DNA of 64,000 bases from Geobacteraceae bacterium GWC2_55_20 (GCA_001802125.1 MGZK01000154.1:26162-90161); one strand, 5' to 3'; positions 20,301-29,148 are shown, counted from the stretch's first letter. Translations and numbers: made by a program. Notes: generated from the sequence alone by a model not told the origin.

Positions 20301-22193
20301 GCCTATACCCTGACGAGCGATATCGTCAGTGCTGACCCTGCAAAGCATGGTCGCAGCTGGACCATGCCTGCCAGGATCGGCAGTTTTACCCAGCCGGGCG
20401 TGTCGGCGCCGTTCTTCGGAGATTCCGGTGTTGCCGATGACGGCAGCCCTCTCCCGGGCGACCAGGGGATTGATCTGGAGCTTGACGGCTGGCACTACTA
20501 CCGCATCACGGTGCCGGATAACAACAGTGGTCTGCTGCGCACGGAACTTTCGGTCCTCAATGGCCGCCCCCAGATATATCTGCGGGCCGGCGCCGTTCCC
20601 GGTATCGATCACTTTGCCAACCAGGCCGATCCGAACCAGCCTCCGGCCCAGGGTCAGGCCAACGCCTACGACTACTCCAGGACACCAACCAATGCCCTTG
20701 GCTCCCTATATAACAACTGGGTACCACTGGACGGCAGGAGCGCGACACAGCTGGCTCCGGGAGAGTGGTGGGTCGGTGTTCGCTCCCAGATCGTCAACAG
20801 CCGTTACCGGCTGAAGGTTTCGGTCGGTGATGTGCATAATGCCGGTGGCCAAAGACTGGACACGGTCGGGTACGTGCAGGATCTGCCCCAGGATGGCGGC
20901 AGTTTCACCGCCCAGACCCTTTTGGCGGATGACATGCGCTACTACCGGGTGGAGGTGCCGCAGTCATCAACAACATTGGGCAGCAGTACTCCGCTTTCCT
21001 GGAATATTAGCCTGAATCAGACTCTGGGCGATGTGGTGGTGTTTATCCGCGATTCGCTCCCGCCGGGGCAGGGCTCTGACGGCAATGTTGATTACGTTGA
21101 GAATGGCTGGTGGAGTGTTGCCGATGCCATAGCTGCCCACACCGCCGCGGCAAGCACCTACTTCCAGGACTGGTACGACGACAACAGTATCGAGAGCCCC
21201 AATCCGTATGCGGTGATCGATGCCAACGGCGCCACCACCATCAGCCTGCCGCCGGTGGAACCGGGCAAGGTCTATTATCTTGGTGTCTACGCACGCACCG
21301 GCTCTACCTTTGACATCTCTTCATCCATCGGCGCTGAGCGGTTGGCGCTTGCGGGGGTAATCCCCTTTACAAACGGCACGGTGGCGGTATCGCTTGCAGC
21401 GGGAGAAGAACGTCTCTATCGCGTGGATGTGCCTGCCAATGCCACGGTCTGGCAGCATACAGGTTCCACTAACAGCAGCGCCTGTCTCTTTCTGCAACAG
21501 GGGACAGCGCCGCCGTCGTCCGGCGCACACTGGGCCGGGTGCGGATTTAGCAGTGCCCTGACCCGGAACCTGGACGGTTTCCCCTGGCAGCCGGGTCATT
21601 CCTACTACATGCGGGTACGGAATACATCGGCCGGATCATTGTCACTCGGTTTTACAATGAATGGCCAGATCGCAGACCCTGATCAGGTCTTGAATGTCAC
21701 CGTTTCCGGTAGCGGCGCTGGTACCATTACCAGCACACCGGCCGGCATCGCCTGCACATCGGGCACCTGTTCGGCTCCATTTGCGCCTGGAACCACGATC
21801 CAGCTCAGCCAGACTCCGGATGTCTACTCGACCTTCGGAGGATGGGGAGGAGATTGCGCCGGAACAGGTTCATGCAGTGCCTCAATGACGCTGACACGGA
21901 ATGTAAGCGCAAGTTTTGTGCTGGCTCCTTTGATCAAAAATCAGGAGAGCGGCACAACCTACAGCCTGTTGCAGGACGCCGTCAATGCGGCCGGTTCCGG
22001 CAATACCATCAAGGCCAGAATTACACCAGATGCTCTCACGGGTGGCTTGACCCTGAACCGCCCGGGTGTCAGCCTCGTCCTTAAAGGCGGCTTCAGTGCG
22101 GATTTCCTGAGCAATTCAGGTTTTACCGCCATACAGTCGCCGGTAATCATTGGTGATGGAACACTGACTGTTGAAAGGGTAATCGTTGAGTAG
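14400..22193 (+). CDS. Very large secreted repeat protein (pre-peptidase-C/beta-sandwich-like repeats, about 2597 aa)
   Basis: Signal peptide; repeated TWYVTVMGSG/TYYVGVA-type beta motifs; three about 1.2-1.3 kb internal repeats (LKGWDLRLK at about 16.24, 17.54, 18.76 kb). RBS gagg. Confidence 0.85.
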   Translation: MKFYNSAVKWLLFAVFLFTAATPAFAGTVTGTATGNVYQYHDLTLPNPQSGLRLVLSSSAPTDFYLYTGTNHAAGGLVSGGSSTNKTLHTLLITAATLANGGSYHVRIRTASGTGASLTYYFTDDMTYARDLTWDTGASPGGTNIVSQPDTAGGDYLFKIVTPASTASGAWRTALAVSSGEADLVAHKNIVTTTTKTSAQIGSDGFVLAPGATATQFAAAQTWYLRVKAQPGATWQLYSGDIYVQNLGTIAADNSSSSLPVTVGPEGTYYFRTTADAATPAWRLWLNGANLPLLIARNSAPVTGVATTYQQSETGQMLLVPPYLTATDAYFVGVTAVPGTVFSFNSQKQPIIDLAHGATIANSVTGYGYITYRVEVPPTEVAWQVDLKRTSAAGNPELYLRSGSVPNVRNNSALSESVAGIDDSITIVPVTGINPTGTWYVTVMGSGSFDYSLVNRAPSVTAIPYLTAPASITNDESTRSGWRYYRVTDPASFLGKLGWQIELDQAHRTGYEIAIRLNVAPGRWSSRSNDSATAVEYSTIHRNSTSGIFQDPNHQADNWYIGIYNPAQALGAFQLTTSEIAPAVTDLSLGTAAITDQDISTWQWFKFVVPNDPDLKGWDLRLKTAAGNPQMVVRRDLLPDTLTTSTGCAAGSLYKCSTWPSLAQWAAGALAGGGGLDWTGRRYVSGTTSDMNSYLIMGMGSPLEAGTYYVGVARQTGSTNTSPMSYTLESRGIGLAGSTYPVRITELAFSGGVATGTGLAPREVEWYRVNVPAGSASWSLNLIPTVGEAMLALRQGALPNITASLTLDSFSETGAGTVRHKNGAEYFYKYAITPGSSITSGDYYIAVISEGQTNPASTSVIGTGTVNYTLTSVGAMPVDSTLPPTTLTTAAPMTWGSQALTYGSQKAYRFRVPAGLDSIEVRLNNKTGNPLAAIRRDDIDSGKLPSQMIVSGQYPEAEGGYADSWRNTSTGSIITIASPVAGDYTITVFADYVNATNSDASYDLEIATVVPDDLAFDLATSSSVAVTNQDYQTWRYFRVVIPDDPGLKGWDLRLKTTAGMPYLVVKRDTLPNSSTTSAGCGSPSAVYNCSTWSSGSQWPAGSGSTIDWTARGNASVGVADKNSYLIMGMGSPLVPGTYYIGVSSLSGTAAMTYTLESRSIGIGGSYPIQVTDLPFNGGVATGSSLAPREVGWYRIAVPAGAASWSLNLAPEGTGEALLALRQGRLPNIKASTSMTSDNATTFSGTIRRNAGTEYFYKFPAPGGASITSGDYYIAVISEGQSPANTSTIGSGTVNYTLTSIGSMPIEDKTATPLSSSAPVSWPAQALPARSEKVYRFRVPAGIDSLEMRLLNKTGTPLYAVRRDAAGSGKISLVTGGNQEGGESPTMQNVTSITPATEGDYTITIYAGSAAATFDLEIVGTGAGSLTFANGIQTVAAQAADTWKYFLVTVPADASLKGWDLRLKPSSGNPYMVVRRDLLPNTLVTSSGGCGQLYQCSSWLSGAQWGTSTRNDWTARSNLSAPNVPDYGKQLIMGMGSPLEPGTYYVGVARYTSSTDTTPLSYTLESRGIGIGNDSGGTAWPIQIADLPFAGGTAAAVGLAPREVGWYRVAVPADAGSWSLNLVPSLGEAMLAVRQGRLPNIAATNNSIYTSDHATDFRGAVRHQAGREFFYKYATAGQAAITGGEYYIAVISEGQNPPDDNTIGSGPVSYSLTSVGTMPLSDATATPVGALTPVAWSAQSVPLGQQKVYRFRLPAGLSSVEVKLNNKVGNPIMTIRRDAEGAGKIPDVATALPKPHEGGDAIVWRNRADGDDTGGSSYITIASPAAGDYTVMIAGDSEFVVQSIDPFTGWRTGDLVLVDASFDLEVRAMTPEPLPFTPGSSVSGTLGNGQSVYYRFDVPPTVNGNPLLAWLLKSATTNGATSLRVRPGQVPGDDNSGSVVSSNRTVAIVPPVLTPGTWYVEVKGIGSTAYTLTSDIVSADPAKHGRSWTMPARIGSFTQPGVSAPFFGDSGVADDGSPLPGDQGIDLELDGWHYYRITVPDNNSGLLRTELSVLNGRPQIYLRAGAVPGIDHFANQADPNQPPAQGQANAYDYSRTPTNALGSLYNNWVPLDGRSATQLAPGEWWVGVRSQIVNSRYRLKVSVGDVHNAGGQRLDTVGYVQDLPQDGGSFTAQTLLADDMRYYRVEVPQSSTTLGSSTPLSWNISLNQTLGDVVVFIRDSLPPGQGSDGNVDYVENGWWSVADAIAAHTAAASTYFQDWYDDNSIESPNPYAVIDANGATTISLPPVEPGKVYYLGVYARTGSTFDISSSIGAERLALAGVIPFTNGTVAVSLAAGEERLYRVDVPANATVWQHTGSTNSSACLFLQQGTAPPSSGAHWAGCGFSSALTRNLDGFPWQPGHSYYMRVRNTSAGSLSLGFTMNGQIADPDQVLNVTVSGSGAGTITSTPAGIACTSGTCSAPFAPGTTIQLSQTPDVYSTFGGWGGDCAGTGSCSASMTLTRNVSASFVLAPLIKNQESGTTYSLLQDAVNAAGSGNTIKARITPDALTGGLTLNRPGVSLVLKGGFSADFLSNSGFTAIQSPVIIGDGTLTVERVIVE

Positions 22194-22280
22194 CCTGTTT
22201 CAGGTCCGGTGTAGGGCCGGAACAACAAGTTTTGACCGGTTCCTCCAACACTGCTAGAATCATCACAGGAGGATACTGAT

Positions 22281-22628
22281 ATGCTGCGGTTTGGAGCTTT
22301 AATCATACTGTTGACAGCGCTGGCGCTTCCTGCTTATGCCGAAAATCCGGTCAAGGAGGGGGGCAGGGAAATCGGGCAGGGGGTCAAAAAGATCGGCAAG
22401 CAGACCGGCCAGGTCTTCAAGGAGGGGGGCAAGGAGGTTGGTCAGGCGTTCAAGTCGGGGGGCAAGGAGATCGGGCAGGGATTTAAAAAGATTGGCAAGG
22501 AAACCGGCCAGGCCCTCAAGGAGGGTGGCCGGGAGTCCGGGCAGGCCGTAAAGAAGACCGGCCGGAGTATCGGCGACTGGTTCCGGGATCTGGGGCGCTC
22601 TTTCAGGGATTTCTTCAGGCGCGGTTGA
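22281..22628 (+). CDS. Small exported protein made of eight tandem 11-residue repeats
   Basis: Signal peptide MLRFGALIILLTALALPAYA then VKEGGREIGQG/VKKIGKQTGQV/FKEGGKEVGQA... RBS acaggagg. Confidence 0.8.
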   Translation: MLRFGALIILLTALALPAYAENPVKEGGREIGQGVKKIGKQTGQVFKEGGKEVGQAFKSGGKEIGQGFKKIGKETGQALKEGGRESGQAVKKTGRSIGDWFRDLGRSFRDFFRRG

Positions 22629-22649
22629 GTTCGGTAGTTTCCGGTCCGG

Positions 22650-23054
22650 TTACAGGTCTCCGGTCATCTCCTGGAGCAGGTACAGCTTGGGATTCACGCT
22701 GCGTACACACTCCACGACCTCTTTGAACATCTCCTCATCCAGGTTGCACTCCTCCTCGATGGCCTGGAACCATTTGAAACCCTTGGGAAGTGTCGTCAGC
22801 GCGCCATCTCTGGTCAGCATCACGTCCACCATGTCGTTGACCCTGCCCTTGGCTTCCCAGGGGTCGCGGTAGTTGAACTGGCGTGCCACCACATGCAGAC
22901 CCATGCCGTTGGTAAAAAGCGCCTTGACCTCGAAGGAGAACTCCCGCGGAGCGCTGTAGCTGTCGGTGCGCCCGGAGCGCATCATTACCTCGGCGCCAGC
23001 TTCCGTCAGCACCTCACCGACCGATTCGGCGGTCATCGATTTTATTTCACTCAT
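22650..23054 (-). CDS. Conserved-looking hypothetical protein, next to VWA/MoxR genes
   Basis: 134-aa ORF ending 2 bp before the downstream VWA ORF region; same strand and tight spacing. Confidence 0.65.
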   Translation of the reverse strand: MSEIKSMTAESVGEVLTEAGAEVMMRSGRTDSYSAPREFSFEVKALFTNGMGLHVVARQFNYRDPWEAKGRVNDMVDVMLTRDGALTTLPKGFKWFQAIEEECNLDEEMFKEVVECVRSVNPKLYLLQEMTGDL

Positions 23055-23056
23055 GC

Positions 23057-24229
23057 CTAAACCTCCAGTCTCATTTCAACTCCCCAGGGCGCCGGTTTTT
23101 CGCCATCACCGGTCAGAATCCATAAGGTGGGAAACTCCATCTGTTCCGGTACCGGTCCGATGCCGTCGGTCAGGTAGATCACCGCTGACGGCAGTGGCCG
23201 CATGCTCCTGGCATGTTCGAATACCGGCCGCAGGTCGGTGAATCCGCCGCCGTCGTAGCGCTGCAGGACGCAGGACGAGCCGCTGAAACTTTCAATGCGC
23301 TGGATGCGGCTGTTGGCGTAAAGCACGGTGATGCGCGACTCACGCCCACGGGCGATCTGCAGCAGTTCTCGGGCAAAGGCCTCGCGTACTTCGACGATGT
23401 TGGTGGAGTCGCTGACGTCTATCCCCACCAGCAGGTTTAGCCGGCGGCGTTTGCGAATACCGGGGGTTTCGTGCTGGAAGCGGCGGTGCTCGCGCATCCA
23501 GGTGCTGGTGCGCCCGGTACGTCCGGCGGTGGCCACGAACTGTTGCAGCACCATGCGCCAGGGAATCGGAGAGGGTTTGATCAGCGCGTTCACCACCGTT
23601 TCAAGCCCGGGGGGGATGTCCCCGTCGCTCCCGCGCAGGCTCTCCCTGGTAACGGCCCTGACGGCCTCTTCGGCCAGCGCCGCAGGAGTGCTGTCGGCGT
23701 CGCTCCAGAGGGCGTGTTCATCCAGAGTGACATGTGCCGTCGTGGCATGGCCTTCCCCGGCAGCTCCGCGCTCCGCGGTCTCGGCGTCGCCGTAGCCGCT
23801 TCCGTCCAGATTGCCGGTGTCGAAAGGGGGCACCAGGCTGGCATAGTACTCCTCCGCCGCCAAACCGTCCTCCATGCCGTAAGCTCCCGGCAGCAAGGCG
23901 TCTTCCGGCAGGTCGCTTATGGCCGGATTGATGGCCAAGTCGCAGGCGATGTCCCAGTCGTGCAGGTTGCGCCCCTTGCGACGCAGCATGTGCAGATGCA
24001 GCAGGTGCGTGACCATGTGTTCCAGAAGGGCGCGTTGCCCTGGTGCGGCCAGCAGGTCGAAGCGGGCGGGGTCCACCGCCAGGATCGGGATGCCGTCGCG
24101 GATGGTTACGCCGGCCGCCTTCCCTGACAGAGCTCGCAGTTCACGGCGCAGGTTGAGGATGAAATGCCCGTAGAAGGGGCGCTCGCGCAGTAGTCGCACA
24201 ACCGCGTTTTCCAGTCCGCCGGTCGGCAT
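23057..24229 (-). CDS. VWA-like / DUF2201 putative metallopeptidase-domain protein
   Basis: MIDAS-like DVSDS, GGGFTDLRP and YLTDGIG; N-terminal HMVTHLLHLH and DWDIACDLAINPAI. Confidence 0.75.
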   Translation of the reverse strand: MPTGGLENAVVRLLRERPFYGHFILNLRRELRALSGKAAGVTIRDGIPILAVDPARFDLLAAPGQRALLEHMVTHLLHLHMLRRKGRNLHDWDIACDLAINPAISDLPEDALLPGAYGMEDGLAAEEYYASLVPPFDTGNLDGSGYGDAETAERGAAGEGHATTAHVTLDEHALWSDADSTPAALAEEAVRAVTRESLRGSDGDIPPGLETVVNALIKPSPIPWRMVLQQFVATAGRTGRTSTWMREHRRFQHETPGIRKRRRLNLLVGIDVSDSTNIVEVREAFARELLQIARGRESRITVLYANSRIQRIESFSGSSCVLQRYDGGGFTDLRPVFEHARSMRPLPSAVIYLTDGIGPVPEQMEFPTLWILTGDGEKPAPWGVEMRLEV

Positions 24230-24234
24230 CGGAT

Positions 24235-25296
24235 TTAACGGGCTTCCTCTGTGATGGTCCGGAGGGCGTCCAGGATCACGGCGTCATGCTTGTCCTGGGC
24301 CAGCAGCATGGCCACCTCGGGAATCTTGAGCAGGGATTTGACGAAGCCGAAACGCAGGTCGCGCGGCAGCACGGCGATATAGGCCACCAGGTGGGCTTCC
24401 TGCTCCGCTTCCAGCACGGGAGCTGCCTGGAGTGTGGCGATCAGGTCATTTACCGTGGCGGCCTGGACGTCATCCCGCTGGGCGCTGGCCCGCTCATATA
24501 CCTGGTCCCAGTCGTTGAGCACTTCCGCCGCCGTCAGCGGCCGACCCCGGCGGTCGGCCAGCCAGCGCATGAACATGATGGCGGCCTCCTTGCCGACGAT
24601 GCCGGCATAGACCTCCATCTCCAGGTCGCCGGGAAAACGGCAGTTTTTGCGCAGGATGCTGACCATCTCCCAGCCCCGTTCGCTTGGCTCCACCTGCAGG
24701 TCCATCGGCAGCCCCTGCCTGGCCAGCATGCCCTGGTTTCCGGCCAGGAAGCGGCGCACATCGCCGTCCAGATCACGTTCGACCGCATAACGCGACCAGC
24801 ACTGGTGGTCGGTTTCCACGAAGAGCATCACCATCCGGTCGATCAGGGCCCGGTCCAGTGTTGCCACCTGGTAGGTACCGTCGGGCGGGTTGATGCTGAC
24901 GACGACCTTGTGGCGTTTTGACAGCTGGTGAGTGTGCAGTGAGCGCAACATCCCCTCGGCCGGCGGCTCCACGAACTGGAATATGGCCTGCAACGTATCT
25001 TCCTGCTGGGCCCGGTTCAGTTCATCGCAGTGGATCAGCGTCGGCGGAGCGTCATCTAAAGGCATCCAGGAGGGGCGGGACCAGTGCATGGTGTCGCCGT
25101 CCCGGAACGGAATCCCCACCAGGTCACCCACCTCCATCTGCCCCAGCCGCAGTGATACATACTTCCTGTCGATAGCCCGGCAGGCCTGGATGATGCCGGC
25201 GGTTTTCCCGACCCCGCGATGGCCGACCACGCAGGGGGTCAGATCGGTTTTGGTGATAATTTCCCGGACCACTGTTTTCATCTGTTCTATGTTCAT
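24235..25296 (-). CDS. MoxR-like AAA ATPase
   Basis: Walker A GHRGVGKTAG, Walker B LIHCDELNRA. Confidence 0.85.
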   Translation of the reverse strand: MNIEQMKTVVREIITKTDLTPCVVGHRGVGKTAGIIQACRAIDRKYVSLRLGQMEVGDLVGIPFRDGDTMHWSRPSWMPLDDAPPTLIHCDELNRAQQEDTLQAIFQFVEPPAEGMLRSLHTHQLSKRHKVVVSINPPDGTYQVATLDRALIDRMVMLFVETDHQCWSRYAVERDLDGDVRRFLAGNQGMLARQGLPMDLQVEPSERGWEMVSILRKNCRFPGDLEMEVYAGIVGKEAAIMFMRWLADRRGRPLTAAEVLNDWDQVYERASAQRDDVQAATVNDLIATLQAAPVLEAEQEAHLVAYIAVLPRDLRFGFVKSLLKIPEVAMLLAQDKHDAVILDALRTITEEAR

Positions 25297-25309
25297 GCAC
25301 GTCCCCGCA

Positions 25310-25984
25310 TTAGCTGTATTGCAACGGATCTTTCAGACCCGCCTCGGCGAACCCCTTCAGCCGCAGACGGCAGGAATCGCACTCTCCGCACGACAACCCC
25401 GTTGGGGTCGGATCGTAGCAGGAGTGGGTCAGGCTGTAATCCACTCCCAGCGCCAGGCCGGCCTTGATGATCCCGGCCTTGGTCATGCTGATCAGCGGAG
25501 TGTGGATTTTGAAGCGGGAGGTCCCTTCGACACCGGCCCTGGTGGCCAGGTTGGCCATCTTCTGATAGGCCTCGATATACTCCGGCCGGCAGTCCGGGTA
25601 GCCGGAGTAATCCAGCGCGTTGACGCCGATATAGATGTCTGCTGCCCCCAGAACCTCGGCCCAGCCCAGCGCAAAGGAGAGAAAGATCGTGTTGCGGGCC
25701 GGGACGTAGGTTACCGGTATGTCATTGCCGACCCCTTGCTTGGGGACATCGATTTCGGCTGTCAGGGCGCTGCCACCCATAAGGCGCAGATCGAAGTCCA
25801 CCACCAGGTGCTCCGCGGCTCCCAGGCGCACTGCGTTGGCCTTTGCCACCGTAAGCTCATGGCCATGCCGCTGTCCGTATGAAAAACTGATCGCATATGG
25901 GGTAAACCCCTCTGCTGCCGCCATAGCCATGCAGGTGCTGGAATCAAGGCCGCCGCTGTAAAGTACCACCGCTTTTTGCTGCAT
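25310..25984 (-). CDS. queC: 7-cyano-7-deazaguanine synthase
   Basis: [14 protein letters not shown]; zinc ligands [23 protein letters not shown] at 25984 chosen. Confidence 0.95.
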   Translation of the reverse strand: MQQKAVVLYSGGLDSSTCMAMAAAEGFTPYAISFSYGQRHGHELTVAKANAVRLGAAEHLVVDFDLRLMGGSALTAEIDVPKQGVGNDIPVTYVPARNTIFLSFALGWAEVLGAADIYIGVNALDYSGYPDCRPEYIEAYQKMANLATRAGVEGTSRFKIHTPLISMTKAGIIKAGLALGVDYSLTHSCYDPTPTGLSCGECDSCRLRLKGFAEAGLKDPLQYS

Positions 25985-26138
25985 AATCCACAGTCTCCCG
26001 TTTTGTCCAATTAAATGGACTGGAATGAGTTCAGCCAGGCAAGTTGCTGTTATGAATGGGTGTTTTTCCGGGGTGCAGCCAGCTTGCGCAAATAATTGTT
26101 CATACTTTGGCTGGTTTGTAAAGGATAATCGCATGGAA

Positions 26139-26160
26139 AAGGCCGGACGAATCCGGCCTT
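26139..26160 (-). terminator. Rho-independent terminator after MCP gene
   Basis: aaggccgga-cgaa-tccggcctt with T run on the minus strand. Confidence 0.7.
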
Positions 26161-26210
26161 GATTGAACATGTGCTATAAAATCCGCTGCTGCGGCGTCTC
26201 AATTGACGAA

Positions 26211-27389
26211 CTATAGTTTGAACTGTCCCACCAGACGCCTGAGCTCTTCCGATTGCCTGGAAAGCGATGCCGAAGCGGAGGCCGTTTCGGTCGCACCCCT
26301 GGCGGTCTGCTGGACCACGCTGGTTATGCGCTGGATGTTGTCGGTTATCTCTCCGGTGGTTGCGGTCTGCTGTTCGGCCGCGGTCGTGATCTGGTTGATC
26401 TGCATGCTGACGTCGTTAATCTGCAGGAGTATCTGTTCCAGGGCCTGACCTGACCTGATGGAACATTCAGTCCCTTTCTCAACTTCCGAAACTCCCTCCT
26501 CTATGGCGGCCACCGCTCCGCTGGTTTCGCGCTGGATGGCCTTGATCATTTCTCCAATTTCCCGGGTCGCGCGGGTGGTCCGCTCCGCGAGGGCACGGAC
26601 CTCGTCAGCCACCACGGCGAAACCTCGCCCCTGTTCTCCCGCCCGCGCGGCTTCTATGGCGGCGTTGAGCGCCAGCAGATTGGTCTGGTCCGCGATATCC
26701 TCGATGGTTCCGATGATCTGGCCGATCTGGTCGGAGCGCGAACCCAGATCCTCGACGGTTTTTGCCGCGTCCGTGACACGGCTGGCAATGCGCTCCATTC
26801 CGTCGATGGTCTGGCGAACTACCTCGGCTCCGTTCCTGGCGGCATCACTGGCAAGATTCGAACTTTCCGCCACGCTCAGGCAGTTGCGGGCGATGTTGGC
26901 GGATGTGGCCGCCATTTCCTCGCTGGCAACGGCAACCGTGTGGGTCTGGCTGGCAACATCCTCGGTCCCGGAGGCGATCTGGTCCGCGCTGGCATGGAGC
27001 TGGCCGGACGCCATTGCAACCTGTCCAGATGTTTCCGAAATCTGCGAGATGATTCCGCGCATGGTCGTCTGCAGGCTGCCGATGGAGCGGATGATGCTGC
27101 TGATTTCATTGTTGCGTTTGGCGGCGATTACCTGGGTCAGGTCTCCTCCGGTCATCTTGGCCAGGTAACCCATGATGCGGGTGAGTGCGTCGTTTACCGA
27201 CCAGAACAGCAGCCCACTGAAAAACATCCCCAGCAGGACGAAGATCGCGGTGGAAATCACCGCGAATGACGTGGAATAGGAGCGTCCCACCACGACCGCA
27301 GAAACTATGCAGAAACTGTAACAGAGACACAGGAACAGGATTCGTGTGCGGATCTTCAGGTGCATGTACATGTCAATTATGAAATTCAT
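26211..27389 (-). CDS. Methyl-accepting chemotaxis protein
   Basis: Signalling hairpin [50 protein letters not shown]. Confidence 0.95.
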   Translation of the reverse strand: MNFIIDMYMHLKIRTRILFLCLCYSFCIVSAVVVGRSYSTSFAVISTAIFVLLGMFFSGLLFWSVNDALTRIMGYLAKMTGGDLTQVIAAKRNNEISSIIRSIGSLQTTMRGIISQISETSGQVAMASGQLHASADQIASGTEDVASQTHTVAVASEEMAATSANIARNCLSVAESSNLASDAARNGAEVVRQTIDGMERIASRVTDAAKTVEDLGSRSDQIGQIIGTIEDIADQTNLLALNAAIEAARAGEQGRGFAVVADEVRALAERTTRATREIGEMIKAIQRETSGAVAAIEEGVSEVEKGTECSIRSGQALEQILLQINDVSMQINQITTAAEQQTATTGEITDNIQRITSVVQQTARGATETASASASLSRQSEELRRLVGQFKL

Positions 27390-27629
27390 GTTGTATGCCC
27401 ACCTCCCATGGTTTAGTCCGGATAACGATTGAAAGAGTTAATAAAATTACCGCTGCAACCGAGTAATGGTCATAAGATATATATTAAATTACAGTCGCTT
27501 GCTGCCCTTAATTAATAACATAATCAGGCCCGTATTACAAATATTGTTGAATGAAAACATATTCCGGATTGCATTTTCAGCAGTTTCAAGTACAATAAAT
27601 CGAATTATTTACCCGTGAGGAGAAACTGA

Positions 27630-27938
27630 ATGAAACGCATGATTATTGTTATAGCCGCATTTGCCCTGGTTACCCTGATTACCGTTGCTGCCCAGGCCGA
27701 GAGCAAGGGCGGGAAGCTCTTCAGTCAGAAATGCTCCATGTGCCACGTTGTCAATGGCAAGGGTGGAGCGATCGGCCCGGATCTGACCAGGATTCACGCG
27801 AAGCTGAAGGAAAAGGAAATCCGGGCAAAGCTGGAAAACCCCAAAAAGTCCAATCCCAACAGTTCCATGCCATCATTCAAGACTCTTCCCAAGGCTGACA
27901 TGGATGCCCTGATGGGATACATCAAGACACTGAAGTAG
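27630..27938 (+). CDS. Small periplasmic c-type cytochrome
   Basis: Signal peptide, CSMCH heme site, C-terminal Met (SSMPSF). Confidence 0.9.
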   Translation: MKRMIIVIAAFALVTLITVAAQAESKGGKLFSQKCSMCHVVNGKGGAIGPDLTRIHAKLKEKEIRAKLENPKKSNPNSSMPSFKTLPKADMDALMGYIKTLK

Positions 27939-27955
27939 GCGGGAACTACCCAGTC

Positions 27956-27983
27956 AAAGGCCTGCCGGATGGCGGGCCTTTTT
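27956..27983 (+). terminator. Rho-independent terminator after cytochrome c
   Basis: aaaggcctgccggatggcgggccttttt. Confidence 0.75.
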
Positions 27984-27996
27984 CATTTGAGGCGCT

Positions 27997-28284
27997 ATGC
28001 GACTGAAAGACGATCAGATACGGCGGCTGGCCGAGAAGGTTTATAATGATCTGCAAAAGGATGGCTTGATCTCGGTCCGTGGCGAACGGACTGCCGCGAT
28101 CGAGGGGATTTTCAGCGCCATCAGGCAGAACTTTGATGCGGAACAGGTGTTGGAACGGGATGCAGAACGGTTGCTGGACGAAACCATCGCGGCCATGGGG
28201 CGTGGCGCCGCCGATATTGACCGCCGGCGAATGCTGAAGATGATCAAGGACAAGTTGGCCAGGGAACGGAAAATAGTTCTGTGA
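27997..28284 (+). CDS. DUF507-like protein
   Basis: MRLKDDQIRRLAEKVYNDL start and general DUF507 layout. Confidence 0.7.
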   Translation: MRLKDDQIRRLAEKVYNDLQKDGLISVRGERTAAIEGIFSAIRQNFDAEQVLERDAERLLDETIAAMGRGAADIDRRRMLKMIKDKLARERKIVL

Positions 28285-28294
28285 GGTGTTGAGC

Positions 28295-28555
28295 ATGTCA
28301 TTATCGGAAGATCGTATTTCAACCATTGCTCATCAGATCGTCAAACATATCTGGCGAAACGACCTGGCCGATGTAACTGACGATAGCCGGGCGCTGGCCA
28401 GGGTCAAACAATCCCTGGAAGCTTTCTTCGGCTCCATGAACGAGATCGAGGATGCGGTGCGCGCAAAACTGCGCAACAAGGCCCCCGGCAGCCGTGACTA
28501 TGACGTCTTGTATCAAAAGTTCTACCATGACGAGATGGTCCGGAGAGGTCTGTGA
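28295..28555 (+). CDS. DUF507-like protein (second tandem paralog)
   Basis: MSLSEDRISTIAHQIVKHIW; C-term RDYDVLYQKFYHDEMVRRGL. Confidence 0.7.
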   Translation: MSLSEDRISTIAHQIVKHIWRNDLADVTDDSRALARVKQSLEAFFGSMNEIEDAVRAKLRNKAPGSRDYDVLYQKFYHDEMVRRGL

Positions 28556-29088
28556 AAGCCAGATTCCTTGCCGCGCCGTTTTTGCTGCTGCTCCTGCTTC
28601 TGGCGGGATGCGCCGCATCGCCCAAAACCAGAAGTTACGGATTTCTTGACCCGCGCCTGGAGCGCGAGGTGCTGTACGTTGTTCCCTTTGATGCAACGCT
28701 GGTTCCGCCCGACTTCGGCGGCCCGATTTTCGATCAGTTCGTGGATATTCTCAATGCCCGTCGCAAGCAGACCAGGGTCGGACGTTTCGTTATCCTGAAA
28801 GAGGAACTGAAAGAGGTCGAGCCGGTCTGGCTGATCAAGCAGAATTATGTGTCCGGCGACATCTGGGGCTATGTGGAAAGCTCGGGCTGCTGCTCCACCG
28901 ACATGAAGGTCAAGTCCCGCATATATCTCTACGAGCCGGGTAAAAACATGCCGACCCTGGAGGTGTTCGTGCCGGTCGAGGGCTTTTTCGAGCATGACCG
29001 CTCGACGCTGGCGGCCGCCAGATCCCGCATGGGCAAAAAGCTGGCCGAAGAACTGGCGGACGCGGTGCTCAGGAAGCTGACTCCATAG
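28552..29088 (+). CDS. Lipoprotein of unknown function
   Basis: GTG start; lipobox LLLAGC after hydrophobic signal. Confidence 0.75.
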   Translation: MKARFLAAPFLLLLLLLAGCAASPKTRSYGFLDPRLEREVLYVVPFDATLVPPDFGGPIFDQFVDILNARRKQTRVGRFVILKEELKEVEPVWLIKQNYVSGDIWGYVESSGCCSTDMKVKSRIYLYEPGKNMPTLEVFVPVEGFFEHDRSTLAAARSRMGKKLAEELADAVLRKLTP

Positions 29089-29148
29089 CAGGATTGCATT
29101 CGTCAGAGCGGGCCAACCGTAACCGTATCCAATTTGAACAGACTTCTG

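Noticed and set aside
19842-20612. 256-aa minus-strand ORF inside the giant repeat protein
   Set aside because: Antisense of a coding region; Arg/Gly-rich composition without domain motifs.
23471-24127. 218-aa plus-strand ORF opposite the VWA gene
   Set aside because: Antisense shadow; sense frame has MIDAS motifs.
25985-26138. Possible preQ1 riboswitch upstream of queC
   Set aside because: No recognisable preQ1 aptamer core on the minus strand.
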